Positions 55,560 to 63,074 of a DNA stretch of 64,000 nucleotides are shown here, one piece after another. The translations under genes were made by a program, and so were the position numbers. Every line of letters begins with the position of its first letter. Positions within the stretch are counted from its first letter, which is position 1. The notes under the pieces are model-generated. The model ran no database searches. It was not told the DNA's origin and saw only the letters and a list, made by a program, of their open reading frames with translations. Source of the stretch: Salinigranum halophilum (GTDB lineage: Archaea; Halobacteriota; Halobacteria; Halobacteriales; Haloferacaceae); contig NZ_ML660182.1 in NCBI RefSeq assembly GCF_007004735.1, forward strand, positions 796,122-860,121. The letters are read 5' to 3'.

Positions 55560-55870
55560 CTGCGTACTTCGCTCCCGAGTCGTTCCAGGATATAAGCTTT
55601 CTCCCTCGTCGTTCGAAGGCACCCCTCCGCAGTCGTGCGATTAAACTGAGCTTGTAGTAGACACAACTCCGTCTGAATATCGAGGATGAGTACCGTAGCG
55701 ATGGGGTCACTCACGGCGAGTATTCCGATAAGTTATGGGCGTAATCGACAGGACGTGCGCTTCTCTCACGCCCACAGTAGCACGGCAGACAACGACAGTC
55801 ACGACAGAGAGCCACACTCACGCGGCGGTCGAACCGCAAGAGACGAAAGCCCGAGCCTCGATGGAGTGGT
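55560..55870. promoter_or_regulatory. Divergent 311 bp region between small membrane gene and UPF0212 gene
   Basis: No gene is convincing here. On the minus strand a TATA-like TTATAT (55591-55596) serves the small membrane gene. Further AT-containing parts lie at 55637-55660 (GATTAAACTGAG) and 55721-55738 (TATTCCGATAAGTTATGG). No strong box lies near the UPF0212 start at 55871. A small RNA or long leader is possible but not supported. Confidence 0.4.
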
Positions 55871-56230
55871 ATGAGCAACTATCTCGTCGCTCTCGAGGCT
55901 GCGTGGCTCGTGCGCGACGTCGACGACGTCGACGACGCCATCGGCGTCGCCGTCAGCGAGGCCGGCAAGCGATTGAACGAGAAGAACAAAGAGTTCGTCG
56001 ACGTGAACATCGGCCTCACCGGCTGTCCGTTCTGCGGTGAAGGGTTCGACTCGGCCTTCATCGCTGCGAACACCGCGCTGGTCGGGCTGGACCTCGAAAT
56101 CGAAGTGTTCAACGCCGACAGTGAACAGCACGCCGCGCGCATCGCCAAGAGCGAGGTCGGTGGCGCCCTCCGTGACGTCCCCCTCTCGGTCATCGACATC
56201 GTCGAGACCGCAGAGGACGCCGACGAGTAA
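55871..56230 (+). CDS. UPF0212 (DUF555) family protein
   Basis: The 119-residue protein matches UPF0212: an early YLVALEAAWLVRDVDDVDDAIGVAVSEAG, then NIGLTGCPFCGEGFDSAF with a CxxC motif and GLDLEIEVFNADSEQHA. The family is archaeal and of unknown function; the CxxC suggests metal binding or redox use. It is 43 bp upstream of the HTH-CBS gene. Confidence 0.85.
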   Translation: MSNYLVALEAAWLVRDVDDVDDAIGVAVSEAGKRLNEKNKEFVDVNIGLTGCPFCGEGFDSAFIAANTALVGLDLEIEVFNADSEQHAARIAKSEVGGALRDVPLSVIDIVETAEDADE

Positions 56231-56241
56231 GGTCCCACAAC

Positions 56242-56250
56242 CTTTTAGTC
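56242..56250 (+). promoter_or_regulatory. TATA-like box of the HTH-CBS gene
   Basis: CTTTTAGTC, 24-32 bp ahead of the ATG at 56274. Confidence 0.4.
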
Positions 56251-56273
56251 ATTACCTCTGGTTATACGTCGGT

Positions 56274-56816
56274 ATGGAGCTCCCGACCCCGCAGGAACTG
56301 AAAGACCGCCGGGAGTCGCTCGAACTGACCCAGAGCGCGCTGGCGGAGATGGCCGACGTCTCCCAGCCGCTCATCGCCCGCATCGAGGGCGACGACGTCG
56401 ACCCGCGACTCTCGACGCTGCGCCGAATCGTCAACGCGCTCAACGAGGCGGAGGGCGAGGTCGTGCGCGCGGCCGACGTCATGAACGAGAGCGTCGTCTC
56501 GGTCTCGCCGGACGACTCGGTGCGCGAGGCGCGCGACCGGATGCTCGCGGAGGGGTTCTCACAGCTCCCGGTCATCCTCGACGGCCGCCCGCGTGGGTTC
56601 ATCTCCAACAGCGACATCAGACACGTCCACGAGGACAACGTCACCGACCTCCCCGTGGCCGAGGTGATGCGCGAGTCGTTCACGACGGTCGAACCCGACG
56701 CGACGCTCGAGGAGGTCGACAGCTACCTCGACCGCCACGACGCCGTCCTCGTCATGCAGGACGGAACGACGGTAGGCATCATCACCGACGCCGACATCGC
56801 CGCGCAGATGCCCTGA
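56274..56816 (+). CDS. Transcriptional regulator with HTH and two CBS domains
   Basis: The 180-residue protein has an N-terminal Xre-type helix-turn-helix (LKDRRESLELTQSALAEMADVSQPLIARIEGDDVDPRLSTLRRIVNAL) and two CBS repeats (MNESVVSVSPDDSVREARDRM; MRESFTTVEPDATLEEVDSYL). CBS pairs bind adenosyl ligands (AMP, ATP, SAM), so the protein may sense energy or methyl supply and act on DNA. Conserved in archaea; the target is unknown. Confidence 0.88.
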   Translation: MELPTPQELKDRRESLELTQSALAEMADVSQPLIARIEGDDVDPRLSTLRRIVNALNEAEGEVVRAADVMNESVVSVSPDDSVREARDRMLAEGFSQLPVILDGRPRGFISNSDIRHVHEDNVTDLPVAEVMRESFTTVEPDATLEEVDSYLDRHDAVLVMQDGTTVGIITDADIAAQMP

Positions 56817-56819
56817 CGG

Positions 56820-58130
56820 TTACGCTCTGGCTCGAATCCGCACCGGAACCGGTCCTGCCGGCTGGGTCGTCATCTCGGGGGCGAGTGCCACCTCGCCCTC
56901 ACCGGCGTACGCCAGACGGTACTCTTGGGCGATACGTGCGACCGCGAGCGTCGCTTCCACCAGTGCGAACTGTCTCCCGATACAGCGCCGCGGCCCGGCA
57001 CCGAACGGCAGGTAGGCGAACCGCGGTTGCTCCCCGTCCGTCCAGCGGTCGGGACGGAACGCGAGGGGGTCGTCGTAGAACCGCTCGCTCCGGTGAATCT
57101 GGAAGGCCGAGACGTGGACCTCGGCCCCGGCCGGCAGCCGGTAGTCGCCGACATCGACCGACTGCGTCGTTCGTCGTGGGATGGTGTGGACCGGCGGATA
57201 GAGCCGCATCGCCTCGCGAACGACGCGCCCGGTGAGCACGAGGTCGTCCAGGTGGGCCGCCCGGGGACGCCCGTCGCCGACGACCGCGTCGACCTCGTCG
57301 CGAACGCGTGCCGCCACCGCGGGATGCCGGGCGAGGAGATACCACGCGTACGTGAGCGTCAGCGCCGTCGTCTCGTGCCCCGCGAACACCATCGTCACGA
57401 GCTGGTCTTCGATCTCCTCGCCGCCGGTCGGATAGTCCTCCCCGTCGCTCGCCGTCGTGAGCAGTGACAGCAGGTCCCCGCCTGGTTCGTCCGCCACGCG
57501 CTCGCGCCAGAGTCGGCGGACCTCCTCGCGGAGCGTCTCTCGTGCTCGCTCGAACCGCCGTCGACTCGGCGTCGGGACCCACTCCGGGAGTGCCCACGAG
57601 GTTGGTACGAACCGGGCGTTGAGTCCGCCAGCGGCCGCCCGCAGTCGAGCGTCGTCGCCCGCCAGGGAGAGCTCGCGACCGAACAGGGTGGCGAAGAGGA
57701 CCTCCAGCGTGAGTGCCTTCATCTCGTCGCGGAGTGAGCGCCTCTCACCCGGTTCCCATCGCGAGACGCGGCGCTCGATCTGGTCGACCATCGTGTCGGC
57801 GTAGCCGGTTACGGCCTCCCGGTAGAACAGCGGTTGGAGGAACTCACGCTGTCGCGTCCACGCCTCGCCCTCGACGGCGAGGAGCCCCTGGCCGAACGCC
57901 TCGGTGAAGTCGTCGGTCTTCTCGAACGAGTCGCGGTCGTCGACGAGTACGCGCTCGACGTGGTCTGGGTGAGCGAGCACGTAGGGGCCGTCGGTCCCGA
58001 GCACGTCGAGGTCGACGACGTCGCCGTACCTGTCGACTGCGCGGCTCGCGAACCCGAACGGGTCGCGGGCGAACGCGACCGTGTTGCCGAGCACCGGGAA
58101 GCCCGTCGGCGACGGCGGCGAGTCGGTCAT
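56820..58130 (-). CDS. Cytochrome P450
   Basis: The 436-residue protein has the oxygen-activation helix AGHETTALTLTYAW, the ExxR motif EAMRLYPPVHTIPRRT, and the heme loop LPFGAGPRRCIGRQF with thiolate Cys383. No membrane anchor is present. Haloarchaeal P450s of this kind are known (CYP174-like), with unknown substrate. The ATG at 58130 is favoured over an upstream start because MTDSPPSPTGFPVLGNTV begins the typical proline-rich P450 N-terminus. It converges on the HTH-CBS gene (3 bp apart). Confidence 0.93.
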   Translation of the reverse strand: MTDSPPSPTGFPVLGNTVAFARDPFGFASRAVDRYGDVVDLDVLGTDGPYVLAHPDHVERVLVDDRDSFEKTDDFTEAFGQGLLAVEGEAWTRQREFLQPLFYREAVTGYADTMVDQIERRVSRWEPGERRSLRDEMKALTLEVLFATLFGRELSLAGDDARLRAAAGGLNARFVPTSWALPEWVPTPSRRRFERARETLREEVRRLWRERVADEPGGDLLSLLTTASDGEDYPTGGEEIEDQLVTMVFAGHETTALTLTYAWYLLARHPAVAARVRDEVDAVVGDGRPRAAHLDDLVLTGRVVREAMRLYPPVHTIPRRTTQSVDVGDYRLPAGAEVHVSAFQIHRSERFYDDPLAFRPDRWTDGEQPRFAYLPFGAGPRRCIGRQFALVEATLAVARIAQEYRLAYAGEGEVALAPEMTTQPAGPVPVRIRARA

Positions 58131-58192
58131 GTTCGACGCACCCGCGTCGACCCTAAAGAACGGTCCGATGTCCGCGGGGGACGGTCCAGCTC

Positions 58193-59230
58193 TCAGAGCG
58201 TCAGCCCGCGGACGGAGACGCACGAGTCGCCGTCGCCCGTTTCGACGTGGCCGATGACCCGTCCGTCGGTTTCGGCGGCCAGTTCCTCGGCCGCTTCCGG
58301 GGGAAGCGTACAGACGAACCCGGTACCCATGTTGAACGTCCGGTGCATCTCCTCGTCGCTCACGTCGCCTTCCTCCTGGACGAACGTGAAGACCGAGTGA
58401 GCGTCGAAGGGGTCGTCGACGACGTAGTGGTACTCGCCCATCCGGGTCACGTTCGTCCAGCCACCGCCGGTGACGTGTGCGGCAGCGTGGACGCCGTGGT
58501 CCCGCATCGGGTCGAGCAGGTGGGTGTAGATTCGCGTCGGTTCGAGGAGCGCCTCGCCCACGCTCTCGTAGTCGGGTTCGTCGTCGGGCGTCTCCAGGGG
58601 GTAGGGGTCGGTGTACTCGTGGCGACGGGTCGCCGCCGTCCGCGCCAGCGTGAGCCCGTTCGAGTGGATGCCCGACGAGCGGAAGCCGACGATTGCGTCG
58701 CCCGGCTGTGCCTCCCCGTCGAACAGCGCGTCCTTCGCCGCGAGGCCCGCGCAGGTCCCCGCGAGGTCGAGCCCCTTCACCACCTCGGGCATCACCGCCG
58801 TCTCGCCGCCGACGAGCGCGATGTCGGCCTCCTCGGCCCCGGCGCTGAGTCCCTCACCGACCTGCGCCGAGAACGTCTCGTTCGGCTCGTCCACGGCGAG
58901 GTAGTCGACGAAGGCGACCGGACGGACCCCCGCGGCGACCATGTCGTTGACGTTCATCGCGATGCAGTCGATACCCACCGTCGAGTAGTCGCCGAGCGCC
59001 TCCGCGACGAGGAGCTTCGTTCCCACGCCGTCGGTCGCGAGCGCGAGGTAGCGGTCGCCGATGTCGAGCAGGCCGGCGTAGTCGCCCGCGCCGGTGTCGC
59101 CCGCGGCGGCGACGAGCGCGGCCGTCGCCGCCTCGCTCGCCTCGATATCGACGCCGCTGTCGGCGTACGTCAGTCCCTCGTCGTCCTCGTCCGCGCCACC
59201 GTCCGTCCGCAGCGTGGAGCCGTTAGTCAT
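58193..59230 (-). CDS. purM: Phosphoribosylformylglycinamidine cyclo-ligase
   Basis: PurM makes aminoimidazole ribotide (AIR) in purine synthesis. The 345-residue ATP-grasp-like AIRS protein has GLTYADSGVDIEASEAA, LALATDGVGTKLLVAEALGDY, VNDMVAAGVRPVAFVDYLA, VGGETAVMPEV and the C-terminal HVTGGGWTNVTRM. Start at 59230 gives MTNGSTLRTDGG; its acidic pre-segment is usual in haloarchaea. No other pur gene is adjacent. Confidence 0.95.
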   Translation of the reverse strand: MTNGSTLRTDGGADEDDEGLTYADSGVDIEASEAATAALVAAAGDTGAGDYAGLLDIGDRYLALATDGVGTKLLVAEALGDYSTVGIDCIAMNVNDMVAAGVRPVAFVDYLAVDEPNETFSAQVGEGLSAGAEEADIALVGGETAVMPEVVKGLDLAGTCAGLAAKDALFDGEAQPGDAIVGFRSSGIHSNGLTLARTAATRRHEYTDPYPLETPDDEPDYESVGEALLEPTRIYTHLLDPMRDHGVHAAAHVTGGGWTNVTRMGEYHYVVDDPFDAHSVFTFVQEEGDVSDEEMHRTFNMGTGFVCTLPPEAAEELAAETDGRVIGHVETGDGDSCVSVRGLTL

Positions 59231-59327
59231 GTCCGAACGCACCCGCGGGGCGGGCAAGAAGGCCTCGGTTACGTCTCCGTCCGAAGACGCGCAGACAGCG
59301 ACGCCGAGACAGCCTCATAAACCCCGA

Positions 59328-59410
59328 TAAACGGTCTCGGGCGTGGAGAAACAGTCGTGAAACGTTTCAGTGGGCCGATGAACCGTCTCGCCGACGGCTG
59401 AACGGTCCGG
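59328..59410. repeat. Three copies of an A-AC-GTC motif upstream of purM and a small membrane gene
   Basis: TAAACGGTCTCG (59328-59339), TGAACCGTCTCG (59379-59390) and TGAACGGTCCGG (59399-59410) are close variants, with starts 51 and 20 bp apart. Between them is a perfect palindrome (59358-59369). They sit in the divergent gap of purM and the small membrane gene. Confidence 0.4.
59358..59369. promoter_or_regulatory. Perfect 12-bp palindrome
   Basis: TGAAACGTTTCA is its own reverse complement; a candidate regulator site within the purM/small membrane gene gap. Confidence 0.35.
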
Positions 59411-59478
59411 AACTCGAGTGAAATCGAGCCAACGCTCTCCTCGTTATATCGTGGTCTCCGTCGTAGGGAGAAGTGGCC

Positions 59479-59721
59479 ATGTCCGGTGCCCACTCTCAGT
59501 CCCCACGGTTCGCCACGCTCACGACGAGCACGCTCGCCCGACTCCCCGTGCTCGCCTCGAAGACGGTGCGAGCGCTCGCCTTCTGGCTCGCCGTCGTCTT
59601 CCCGGTCGCGTATCTCCCGCTCCTCTCCGGCGGCGTCGGGCCCGGCGAACTCCTCCCGTTCATCGCGGTCCTCGCGGGCAACGTCCTCGCGTTGACCGTC
59701 GGACACGACTACGCCCGCTGA
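59479..59721 (+). CDS. Small two-helix membrane protein
   Basis: The 80-residue protein has hydrophobic runs RALAFWLAVVFPVAYLPLL and LLPFIAVLAGNVLALTVGH after a polar N-terminus. The TATA-like TTATAT (59444-59449) lies 30-35 bp upstream of ATG 59479. It is divergent from purM. Function unknown. Confidence 0.65.
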   Translation: MSGAHSQSPRFATLTTSTLARLPVLASKTVRALAFWLAVVFPVAYLPLLSGGVGPGELLPFIAVLAGNVLALTVGHDYAR

Positions 59722-59845
59722 CGTCGGCCCTCGGCCCTCCACCGCATCCTCACCTCGTCGGCTTTCCGTCTGTCACTTCTGCTCCGGCCACTCCCGGCGC
59801 TCCGGTTCGACTTCGGTCCGCATTCGGTTCGACTTCGGTTGGACG

Positions 59846-60289
59846 TCAGTCGGCGTCGTCCCGCGTCGTCCGTTCCGCCGCATCGAGCGTGTCGAGCGAG
59901 ATGGTGTTCGGGAGGAGCTCGCCGAGGGTGTACGCCGTCCGCTCGTCGCCCTCGTCACAGACGACGACCAGGTCGTCGTCGCAGAACTCCGCGAGCGTCT
60001 GCCGGCACATGCCACAGGGGGTGACGCCGTCGCGAACGCCGGAGGAGACGGCGATGCGCTCGAAGTCGTCGTGCCCGTTCTTGACCGCCTCCGCGATGGC
60101 GACCTCCTCCGCGTGGAGGCTGTTCGAGTAGTTGGCGTTCTCGATGTTACAGCCGGTGTAGACCGTCCCGTCGCCGGTGAGCAGCGCTGCGCCCACGCGG
60201 TACTCCGAGTACGGGACGTACGCGTCGGCGAGCACCTCGCGGGCGGCGTCGACGAGGTCGGCGTCGGTCGGCGGCGTCGTATCCGTCAT
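59846..60289 (-). CDS. cdd: Cytidine deaminase
   Basis: The 147-residue zinc enzyme deaminates cytidine and deoxycytidine to uridine forms. It has YSEYRVGAALLTGDG, the HAEEVAIAEA motif (zinc His and catalytic Glu) and PCGMCRQTLAEF (zinc cysteines). The ATG at 60289 is supported by a GATATTTG box (minus strand, 60314-60321) 25-32 bp upstream. The uridine formed could be used by the phosphorylase at 36871. Confidence 0.95.
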   Translation of the reverse strand: MTDTTPPTDADLVDAAREVLADAYVPYSEYRVGAALLTGDGTVYTGCNIENANYSNSLHAEEVAIAEAVKNGHDDFERIAVSSGVRDGVTPCGMCRQTLAEFCDDDLVVVCDEGDERTAYTLGELLPNTISLDTLDAAERTTRDDAD

Positions 60290-60313
60290 ACGCGGGGCTT
60301 CGACGCTGCCGGT

Positions 60314-60321
60314 CAAATATC
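60314..60321 (-). promoter_or_regulatory. TATA-like box of cdd
   Basis: GATATTTG on the minus strand, 25-32 bp ahead of the cdd ATG. Confidence 0.5.
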
Positions 60322-60392
60322 TCGGGGTCTCTCGGGGACGCCCGGCGGTCGAGGAAGAAAGGGTCTATACCGTCGCTTCCCAACCTCTATCC

Positions 60393-60677
60393 GTGACTCC
60401 TGTGGCAGACGACAGTACCGACGGTCGTCGCATCTTCCTCGTCATCGTCGTAGCGGTGGTGCTTCTCGCCGGCGGCATCGGCTTCTTCGTCGGGGCGAAC
60501 GGGGCGAGCGTCGCACCGACGATTACGGTGTTCGGTGGGTTCGACATCCCGACCACGCCGGCGACGATGACCCTCTACGGGATGGTGCTCGCGCTCGTCT
60601 CGCTCGGCGTGCTGCTCGGCCTCGTCACGCTCGCCTCGCGGTTCGACGACGTCGGCGACACCGACCGGCCGGACTGA
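60393..60677 (+). CDS. Small membrane protein (94 aa)
   Basis: After a short polar N-terminus it has a hydrophobic helix (IFLVIVVAVVLLAGGIGFFVGANG), a polar loop (SVAPTITVFGGFDIPTT) and a second helix (LYGMVLALVSLGVLLGLVTLASRF). A TCTATAC box at 60364-60370 is 23-29 bp upstream of the GTG start at 60393; a second GTG at 60402 is possible. Conserved in shape among haloarchaeal small membrane proteins; function unknown. Confidence 0.62.
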   Translation: MTPVADDSTDGRRIFLVIVVAVVLLAGGIGFFVGANGASVAPTITVFGGFDIPTTPATMTLYGMVLALVSLGVLLGLVTLASRFDDVGDTDRPD

Positions 60678-60727
60678 TCGAGCGGTCGGAGCGGACTGCT
60701 TTTGTCGGTTCGCTCCCGAGTACGGGT

Positions 60728-60943
60728 ATGTCCACCACGCTCGTCGAAGAGACGGGGAAGAACCGCAAGCGCGCCGCCCTGGCCGTGTTACCGTTCCTCG
60801 GTATCGGGCTCGCGGACGTGGTCCTCCTGTTGTTCTGGGGAATCGAGCCGCTGTGGGGGCTCGCTATCCTGCCGCCGATCCTCTTCTGTTCGGTGCTGGC
60901 GTGGATCGTCTTCAGTACGGACTTCCTCGAAGACCGAACCTGA
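60728..60943 (+). CDS. Small membrane protein (71 aa)
   Basis: It has a short basic N-terminus (GKNRKRAAL) and two hydrophobic helices (VLPFLGIGLADVVLLLFWG; WGLAILPPILFCSVLAWIVFS). A CTTTTGTC box (60699-60706) lies 22-29 bp upstream. It follows the other small membrane gene by 50 bp and converges on the GNAT gene (2 bp from its stop). Function unknown. Confidence 0.65.
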   Translation: MSTTLVEETGKNRKRAALAVLPFLGIGLADVVLLLFWGIEPLWGLAILPPILFCSVLAWIVFSTDFLEDRT

Positions 60944-60945
60944 GT

Positions 60946-61527
60946 TCAGCGTCCGGTGTCGTACTTGTAGGTCGCGCTCTCAGGGTCGATACCGAAGTCT
61001 TCAGGTGCTTCTTCGGGCGTGCTCTCGTCGTCGACCGAGACGGCCATCTTGAACGCCTCGCGGAGGCGCTCCGGCATCTCGAACTGTTCGAGCGAGAGCC
61101 GCATCGGGACGATGTCGCCGGTCATCGTCTCGCGTTTCGCCGCCAGCCGAGTGCGCATGGGTGCGGGTAGCTCCCCGGTCGGGACCGGCTCGAAGCCGAA
61201 CTGGGCGAGGTACGTCGGTTCGAGCGCGAACGAGTAGACCACGTCGAACCCGGCGTCACCGGACTTCTCGACGAGTCGCTCGATGACGTGCGCGCCGACA
61301 CCCTGACCGCGCCACGCGTCGAGGACACCGATGCCGGTGAGCTCGCAGTAGTCGCCCTCGTCTGTCTTGTGAACGCGGAGCCGGCCGAACCCCGCCTTCT
61401 CGTTCGTCTCCTCGTCGAGCGCGACGACGTAGTCGCGAGACCGGAACGCCGCGTCGTCCAGGCCCATCGCCTCGATGTGGTCGAGCAACCAGACCTCCTC
61501 TCTGTTTTTGGCATCCCGGACGTACAT
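60946..61527 (-). CDS. GNAT-family N-acetyltransferase
   Basis: The 193-residue protein has the GNAT core: YCELTGIGVLDAWRGQGVGAHVIERLV (the acetyl-CoA binding VxxxxRGxGxG pattern), then VVYSFALEPTYLAQFGFEPV. Substrate not visible. The C-terminal part has an acidic tail. The gene starts at a clean ATG after a 56 bp gap from the AtoE-type transporter stop. Confidence 0.85.
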   Translation of the reverse strand: MYVRDAKNREEVWLLDHIEAMGLDDAAFRSRDYVVALDEETNEKAGFGRLRVHKTDEGDYCELTGIGVLDAWRGQGVGAHVIERLVEKSGDAGFDVVYSFALEPTYLAQFGFEPVPTGELPAPMRTRLAAKRETMTGDIVPMRLSLEQFEMPERLREAFKMAVSVDDESTPEEAPEDFGIDPESATYKYDTGR

Positions 61528-61583
61528 GCCAAGGAGTTAACGACGGCGTCGTAAAAGGGTTTACCGCCGGTGGAAGGCGTGTC

Positions 61584-62984
61584 TCAGTACGGGATGACCG
61601 TCAGCGCCACCGCGAGGAACGGAATCAGCAGGATGAGCATCGTCACGGCGTAGCCGAACATCTCGCGGGCGCGGATGCCCGTGATGCCGAGGAGGGGAAG
61701 CGCCCAGAACGGCTGGAACAGGTTCGTGTGGGCGTCGCCGACGGCGTAGGCGATGGTCGCCTGTCCGGCGGGGACGCCGAGTTCGTTCGCGGCCGCGAGG
61801 ATGGTCGTGCCGATGACCGTCCACTCGCCGCCGCCGGAGGGGACGAAGATGTTGACGACACCGGCGGTGACCCACGCGACGACTGGGAACGTCGCCGGCG
61901 TCGACAGCGAGACCAGCGCTTCGGCGAACGTCTCAGACAGGCCCGAGGCGTTCATCATCCCGATGATACCCGCATAGAAGGGGAACTGCAGGATGATGCC
62001 GCTCGTCGCCGGAATCGCGTCGGAGAACGCCTCCTGATACGCCGCCGGACGCGTGAACAGCGCAAGGCCGAGGAAGACGAAGAGGAAGTTGACGACGTTG
62101 AGGTTGAGCGCCCCGAGGCCCTGCTGGGCGAACGTCCAGACCGAGAGCGCGACGCCGGTCAGAGCGATGACGCCGCCGACGATCCGGCTGTTGTCGATGC
62201 GGTCACCGACCGTCTCCGCGTCCGGTTCGCCGCTATCGACGCCACCGTCGGCGCTCGCCGAACTCAGCTGGCTCTGCGGGACGTACTCGGTGATGGCGTC
62301 GGACTGCTCGGACGGGGGCGCGAGCAGGTACAACACGACCGACGCGTAGACGATACTGCTGACGACGAGCGCCAGCGTGTACGGGTGGAAGATCGTCTGG
62401 GAGGTGGAGATGAGGCCCTCGACGATTCCTTGCTCGATGAAGACGTTCCCCGGCGTGTTCATCAACAGCGGTGCAGAGGCAGCCAGCCCCCAGTGCCACG
62501 TCAGACCCATGCCCATGTAGCCGGCGACACACAGGAGTGGGTAGTGGACCGAGAGGCCGCGTTCTTTGGCCTGCCGACCCATCTCCCGGGCCATCACCGC
62601 GCCGACGATGAGGCCGAGCCCCCAGTGGACCCACGCGACGACCATCGAGATGGCGCCGACGAGGACGACCGCCTGCTTGCCGTCGTTCGGGAGGCCGGTG
62701 AGCCACGCGATGAACCCCTGGACCCACGGGTGATACGCTAGCGCGTACCCGGTCACGAGGATGAGCACCATCTGCATCGCGAACGTCAACAGCACCCAGA
62801 AGCCGTCCTGCCAGTACTGTGCCATCGCGACCGGCGAGGCTCCCTCCACGACGACACCGGCGACGAACACGACGTACGTCAGGATGATCGCGAAGAGGAA
62901 CGGGCTCGGCATCCACTGCTCGACGCCGTCGGCGATACGACTCCCGAACCGCTGTATTACCGTTTCACTCGTGCCTGTCGACAT
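61584..62984 (-). CDS. Short-chain fatty acid transporter (AtoE family)
   Basis: The 466-residue polytopic protein resembles AtoE: LFAIILTYVVFVAGVVVEGASP, VTGYALAYHP, HWGLGLIVGAVMAREMG, and FVPSGGGEWTVIGTTILAA with the conserved SGGG loop, then GDAHTNLFQPFWALPLLGI. AtoE-type proteins take up short-chain fatty acids such as butyrate or acetoacetate. The start at 62984 is supported by a TATTTTAA box (minus strand, 63011-63018). It is divergent from an acyl-CoA synthetase gene. Confidence 0.9.
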   Translation of the reverse strand: MSTGTSETVIQRFGSRIADGVEQWMPSPFLFAIILTYVVFVAGVVVEGASPVAMAQYWQDGFWVLLTFAMQMVLILVTGYALAYHPWVQGFIAWLTGLPNDGKQAVVLVGAISMVVAWVHWGLGLIVGAVMAREMGRQAKERGLSVHYPLLCVAGYMGMGLTWHWGLAASAPLLMNTPGNVFIEQGIVEGLISTSQTIFHPYTLALVVSSIVYASVVLYLLAPPSEQSDAITEYVPQSQLSSASADGGVDSGEPDAETVGDRIDNSRIVGGVIALTGVALSVWTFAQQGLGALNLNVVNFLFVFLGLALFTRPAAYQEAFSDAIPATSGIILQFPFYAGIIGMMNASGLSETFAEALVSLSTPATFPVVAWVTAGVVNIFVPSGGGEWTVIGTTILAAANELGVPAGQATIAYAVGDAHTNLFQPFWALPLLGITGIRAREMFGYAVTMLILLIPFLAVALTVIPY

Positions 62985-63074
62985 TGCGCTTCGGCGGTCA
63001 CAAATATCTCTTAAAATAGTGTTGGTTTGGATTCCTCCCGAAAGATTAGGTTGGTTCGTAGACCAGCGTCCGCT
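62985..63074. promoter_or_regulatory. Divergent promoter, AtoE-type transporter / acyl-CoA synthetase
   Basis: This 90 bp gap has a clear TATTTTAA box for the transporter (63011-63018, minus strand, 27-34 bp from its ATG) and a weaker GATTAGG (63044-63050) 25-31 bp before the synthetase ATG. A shared divergent region suggests joint control. Confidence 0.5.

Noticed and set aside
55735..55870. Possible small gene downstream of an AT-rich box, upstream of UPF0212
   Set aside because: The frame runs out of phase into the UPF0212 gene and its sequence is low-complexity with no domain.
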